NCBI RefSeq assembly: GCF_000259075.1
Contig: NZ_AJKI01000002.1
Span: 496,001-560,000 of the forward strand
Direction: 5' to 3'
Length of the DNA stretch: 64,000 nt
Origin: Marinilabilia salmonicolor JCM 21150
GTDB taxonomy: Bacteria; Bacteroidota; Bacteroidia; Bacteroidales; Marinilabiliaceae
Shown here: piece after piece, positions 60,534-64,000 of the stretch
Layout: every line of letters begins with the position of its first letter
Position numbering within the stretch: position 1 is the first letter of the stretch
Program-made: the position numbers and the translations under genes
The notes under the pieces: generated by a model
Told to the model about the DNA's origin: nothing
Seen by the model: the letters and a program-made list of their open reading frames with translations, nothing else
The model's database searches: none

Positions 60534-62381
60534 ATGCCCCGAATAAGCTTTTTTCATATTTTTCTTTTTCTCTTTTTTAGTATTGGTTTTTTTGCGCGGG
60601 CGCAGGTTGTTCGTTATGACACTAAAGTGAAAATTATTAAGGGTCGGAAGATTATCGAAAAAAGCTTCTTAATTAACATCAATTCCAGAGATGATCTACA
60701 TCTTGCGGATATAGAAATTGAGGTCCAAAACTCCCAGGAATTCAAATTGTTGGAAGCTTCTGCTCTTGATTCTCATGGAGAGCAGGTCCGAAAACTAAAG
60801 AAGCGGGACATAAAAACCCGAAGCAATCTCTCTTATGAAAGTTTCTTCAATGATGATGTGGTAAAGGAGTTTGAGCTTTTCTGGAACGATTTTCCTTATC
60901 AAATAAAATATGCCTACCGGATTGTTGAATATAAATTTGTATCAGTAGCTAACTGGTATCCTCTTGTGGACAAAGATGTTTCTGTTCAAAGGGCTTCACT
61001 TCAAGTAGTAGTCCCTTCTGATTATCCGCTTTCTATGGATTTTTCAGATCTGCTCCAATATAAGGTGACTGAGAACGAGGATGTGAAAACGATGGTTTGG
61101 GAGATCCGGGATTATAGAAAGCCTGAAAAGGAAATGTTTGCCCCCCATGTACTCGAAACTATCCCCCATGTCTCTGTTTTTCCGCAATATTTTAAGTATG
61201 GTGTTGAAGGGCGGGCCGATTCCTGGGCTTCGTTTGGAGCGTGGTTCGATTCACTGAATGAGGGTTCTCTTATGTTGACGGTAAGAGAAAAGATGATTGT
61301 TGATAAATTGCTTGAAGATATTCATGATAAAAAAGAAATCGTGAAAACGCTCTATCATTATCTACAGGATAATGTCAGGTATGTCAATGTTCGTCTTGAT
61401 ATTGGTGGATTGAAATCCTTTCCGGCACAGTATGTTTGCCAAAAAAAGTATGGCGATTGCAAAGCACTTACCACCTATATGAAGGCATTGTTAAATTATG
61501 TCGGCATTGCATCTAATTATGTGCTTGTCCGTGGTGGTTTTGATGTTCCGAGGATTAACAAAAAACTCCCCGCCCAACAGTTTAACCATGTTTTTCTGGC
61601 TGTCCCAACGGGAAATGACACTCTTTGGCTGGAAAACACATCCGGTACTGTTCCTTTTAATTATGTGGGCTCATCCTTGCAAAACAGGAAAGCATTGTTC
61701 GTAGATGAAGATTGCAGCAAACTGGTTGACCTTCCGGCGATGACTCTTGATGATGTTTATGAAGAAAGGGTTTTTGAGTTCCGTTTGGACGAAGGAGGGA
61801 ATGGAGCAATAACCATAGACCAGGAGTTTAGGGGAAGCACATTTGAAATGTACAGATATCTTCAGAAGTCATTAAATCTTCAGGAACAGGAGCGGAAAAT
61901 AAAAAATGGTCTCAATACGACCTATTTGGAACTAAAAAGCTTTTCTTTTCTCTCATCTGACAGGGATGACCATCAGCTTAATATTCTTGTGGAAGCGTCC
62001 GGTAAAAACCTTTACCGACAGGTGGCGAATATGAAAATCATCCATCCGCCTGTCCTGCAGATTTCCACGCCTGAAAAGCCGGATAAGAGAAGAAATCCCA
62101 TCCGTGTTCACATTCCGGTTCACAAATCCGATTCCATCATTTACAATCTGGCCATCCCTGATCACTGGGAGGTGCAACTTCCTCCTGACACATCGTTGGA
62201 TACACCATTTGGGAAATACGAAACACGCTATCTGAAAGAGAATAAAAAACTTGTTGTAGTCAATAAGTTTCAACTGTTTCAGGGAGAGTATCCTGTTAAA
62301 GATTATGAGGCGTTTTACTCTTTCTTTAGCGAAATTGATAAAACAGGCCATCAGGCAGGAATTATCATAAGCATTCAATGA
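60534..62381 (+). CDS. DUF3857 / transglutaminase-core secreted protein
   Basis: A 615-residue protein with a signal peptide (FFHIFLFLFFSIGFFARAQ). The DUF3857 beta domain (about 30-190) precedes a transglutaminase-like core (about 265-390) with the catalytic Cys in KYGDCKALTTYMKALLNYVGI, His in FNHVFLAVP and Asp/Glu in LWLENTSG. The remainder is a beta-rich domain. These proteins are usually exported; activity is unproven. It is followed 103 bp later by a second homologue on the same strand. Confidence 0.88.
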   Translation: MPRISFFHIFLFLFFSIGFFARAQVVRYDTKVKIIKGRKIIEKSFLININSRDDLHLADIEIEVQNSQEFKLLEASALDSHGEQVRKLKKRDIKTRSNLSYESFFNDDVVKEFELFWNDFPYQIKYAYRIVEYKFVSVANWYPLVDKDVSVQRASLQVVVPSDYPLSMDFSDLLQYKVTENEDVKTMVWEIRDYRKPEKEMFAPHVLETIPHVSVFPQYFKYGVEGRADSWASFGAWFDSLNEGSLMLTVREKMIVDKLLEDIHDKKEIVKTLYHYLQDNVRYVNVRLDIGGLKSFPAQYVCQKKYGDCKALTTYMKALLNYVGIASNYVLVRGGFDVPRINKKLPAQQFNHVFLAVPTGNDTLWLENTSGTVPFNYVGSSLQNRKALFVDEDCSKLVDLPAMTLDDVYEERVFEFRLDEGGNGAITIDQEFRGSTFEMYRYLQKSLNLQEQERKIKNGLNTTYLELKSFSFLSSDRDDHQLNILVEASGKNLYRQVANMKIIHPPVLQISTPEKPDKRRNPIRVHIPVHKSDSIIYNLAIPDHWEVQLPPDTSLDTPFGKYETRYLKENKKLVVVNKFQLFQGEYPVKDYEAFYSFFSEIDKTGHQAGIIISIQ

Positions 62382-62484
62382 CCGTTTGTATGCAGAGGAG
62401 ATTTTTTATTCATCATTCAGCCGTTTGAATAGAATCTTTATTACAAACCTCAAACAATAATTTTTTTGATAAAAAACTAAACCC

Positions 62485-64000
62485 ATGAAGCATTACCTCT
62501 TTATTTTCTTTCTGGTCATTACTCAACTGACCGGAGCACAGAATTTTTCCAGGAAATTTTGCGAGATTTCTGATGCTGAAATGAATTTAACCCGTTATGA
62601 TAAAGCCCCGGATGCCGGAGCGGTTGTCCTTTATGATAAGGGGGAGTCGTGCTTTATTGACGAACACTATGATTACAACATTCGTTTTACCAGAACTAAA
62701 CGAATAAAAATATTTGATAAGTCTGAGTTAAATCAGGCTGAGATTTCTATCCCATTTTATGTTGATGGACAGGGGAAAACTGAAACTGTGGAATCAATTG
62801 AAGCATATACCTATAATAAGGTAAATGGGAAGATAATCCGTACCCCGGTTAAAGAGTCTGATATCTTTGAGGAGCGCATAAATGAGTGGTGGCGGAGAAA
62901 AAAGTTCGTCTTTCCTGATGTTCAGGAAGGTTCTGTTTTGGAAATGAGGTATGTGGTGGAATCACCGTTTCTTTTTAACCTTCCCGACTGGAATTTCCAG
63001 GATAAAATTCCAACGATTTTCAGCCAATATGAAGTTCGAATTATACCTTTCTACGAATATGTGTTCAATCTTCAGGGGGCCGGTTCTTTTGATATGCAAA
63101 CATCCAGAGTGTCCAGTGAAAAGAGAATCTGGGGTGACCTTACAGAGCATTTGGGTGGAACAACAGGAAATGGCGTGGAGTATAATGAGAATATTCATAC
63201 TTTCTGCATGCGAAATGTACCTGCCTTTAAAGATGAGTCTTTCATCACCTCTATAAATGATTACATTATCAAGCTTGATTTTCAGCTTTCCAAGGTTTAT
63301 TATCCCAGTGGCGGGGATAATGAAATTATGACAACCTGGCCCAAGTTGAATAAAGCACTGCTCGATCATGATAAATTTGGAAAGTACATTAAACGATGTA
63401 GTCGCTTTGCCAAAAGGACCCTGAAAAATTCAATAGATCTTGAGGGACAAACCGAAACTCAAAAAATAAAATCGCTCATACAATATGTGAAGGATAATTA
63501 TTCATGGAACAGCTACAATGCTAAGTTTGCTTCCAAATCCCCGGCTGATTTTGTCAAACAGAAGTCAGGGAACTCAGCCGAAATAAATCTATTTCTTCTG
63601 GCACTTTTCAAAGCTGCTGATATTGATGCTAAGCCGGTAATCCTGAGTACCCGGAAAAACGGAAAGATTCATGTCGATTACCCCTTTGATAAAGATTTTA
63701 ATTATGTTGTTGTGATGGCTGGCCGGGAGAAACCAATATTGGTTGATGCCACCAATGTTTTCCTGCCTTTCTTTAAAATACCTGTACGTTGCATTAATGA
63801 AACCGGACTGGTTGTTGAAAAAGATGAGGTAAACTGGGTGGAATTAAAAGATCCGGTTCTTTCATCCAAAAAGTATCAGATTACCATTCGTCCTAACCCC
63901 GAAACGCTAAAGGCTGCTACAAGAATTTCATCTTTTTACGATGGCTATGAAGCCATGCTGATTAAGGATGAATTTGAGGACGATTCTACCTCTATCAGGG
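62485..64000 (+). CDS. DUF3857 / transglutaminase-like protein, second copy (partial)
   Basis: An open frame from ATG 62485 running off the window end (more than 500 codons), with signal peptide MKHYLFIFFLVITQLTGAQ. It begins with the DUF3857 layout (NIRFTRTKRIKIFDKSEL, SVLEMRYVVESPF) and has a transglutaminase-like core with KSGNSAEINLFLLALFKAADI. The position of the catalytic Cys in the first copy (GDCK) reads GNSA here, so this copy probably lacks cysteine-protease-type activity. The two genes form a tandem pair. The end is not seen. Confidence 0.85.
   Translation, partial: MKHYLFIFFLVITQLTGAQNFSRKFCEISDAEMNLTRYDKAPDAGAVVLYDKGESCFIDEHYDYNIRFTRTKRIKIFDKSELNQAEISIPFYVDGQGKTETVESIEAYTYNKVNGKIIRTPVKESDIFEERINEWWRRKKFVFPDVQEGSVLEMRYVVESPFLFNLPDWNFQDKIPTIFSQYEVRIIPFYEYVFNLQGAGSFDMQTSRVSSEKRIWGDLTEHLGGTTGNGVEYNENIHTFCMRNVPAFKDESFITSINDYIIKLDFQLSKVYYPSGGDNEIMTTWPKLNKALLDHDKFGKYIKRCSRFAKRTLKNSIDLEGQTETQKIKSLIQYVKDNYSWNSYNAKFASKSPADFVKQKSGNSAEINLFLLALFKAADIDAKPVILSTRKNGKIHVDYPFDKDFNYVVVMAGREKPILVDATNVFLPFFKIPVRCINETGLVVEKDEVNWVELKDPVLSSKKYQITIRPNPETLKAATRISSFYDGYEAMLIKDEFEDDSTSIR

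Noticed and set aside
60314-60580. 88-codon plus-strand frame before the transglutaminase gene
   Set aside because: It overlaps the start of the next gene in another frame, is AT-driven in composition and shows no family features.

Overview
The window is chromosomal DNA of a Bacteroidota bacterium, probably a marine or sediment Bacteroidales/Marinilabiliales-type polysaccharide degrader. The evidence is a SusC/SusD locus with a hybrid two-component regulator, a DUF4834 gene, LytTR signalling, Bacteroidota-style promoters (TTTG, about 19 bp, TAnnTTTG) ahead of tRNA genes, and tRNA genes that do not encode CCA. Species and database identities cannot be checked here; family names rest on motifs and architecture read from the translated sequence.

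Layout. (1) 1-8.7 kb holds core genes: branched-chain aminotransferase, DUF4834 protein, S41 C-terminal protease, dCMP deaminase, SulP transporter, a LytS/LytTR-type kinase-regulator pair and a small MotA/TolQ/ExbB-like protein. It is bracketed by related short inverted-repeat (MITE-like) elements at 24-147, 181-370 and 8404-8636. (2) 8.7-20.1 kb is a compact polysaccharide utilisation locus, probably for beta-1,3-glucan (laminarin type): HTCS regulator, GH16 lipoprotein, SusC, SusD and a surface glycan-binding protein, with a candidate HTCS operator before the GH16 gene. (3) 20.2-26.5 kb is a minus-strand pentose/glycoside module: apiosidase-like hydrolase, ribokinase, ADP-ribosylglycohydrolase-like lipoprotein, GRP-type sugar transporter and a LacI repressor with a clear palindromic operator.

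(4) 26.69-55.52 kb is a mobile element of about 28.8 kb inserted at the 3' end of a tRNA-Leu(CAA) gene. A perfect 54-bp direct repeat (26639-26692 and 55464-55517), made of the tRNA 3' end plus its terminator hairpin, marks the two ends. The left arm carries tyrosine integrase, Xre regulator, excisionase-like protein, MobC, relaxase (with a second gene nested in another frame), primase-helicase, ParA and a small ParA partner. No VirD4 or T4SS genes are present, so it is an integrative mobilizable element. The rest is a dense conflict and defence cargo: a 1413-residue SMEK-NACHT-helical-repeat protein; a type I restriction-modification system; a PD-(D/E)XK nuclease and a membrane protein lying inside a split agmatine-deiminase-family gene; two Panacea-type toxin-antitoxin pairs with unrelated partners around an AbiC-like membrane protein; a metallophosphoesterase; and a strongly structured putative RNA leader. 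Iteron-like TGTAAAC repeat clusters occur at two places in the element.

(5) 55.5-64 kb returns to chromosome: tRNA-Leu, recO, a class I aminotransferase whose PLP lysine position reads Glu, a LamG-like fragment, tRNA-Arg(CCU), an HNH nuclease resembling phosphorothioate-sensing McrA enzymes, and two DUF3857/transglutaminase-like secreted proteins, the second running off the window.

The most notable material is the defence cargo, in particular the SMEK-NACHT protein, the nested mobilization gene, the paired Panacea systems, the disrupted deiminase locus and the structured RNA at 53.4-53.6 kb.
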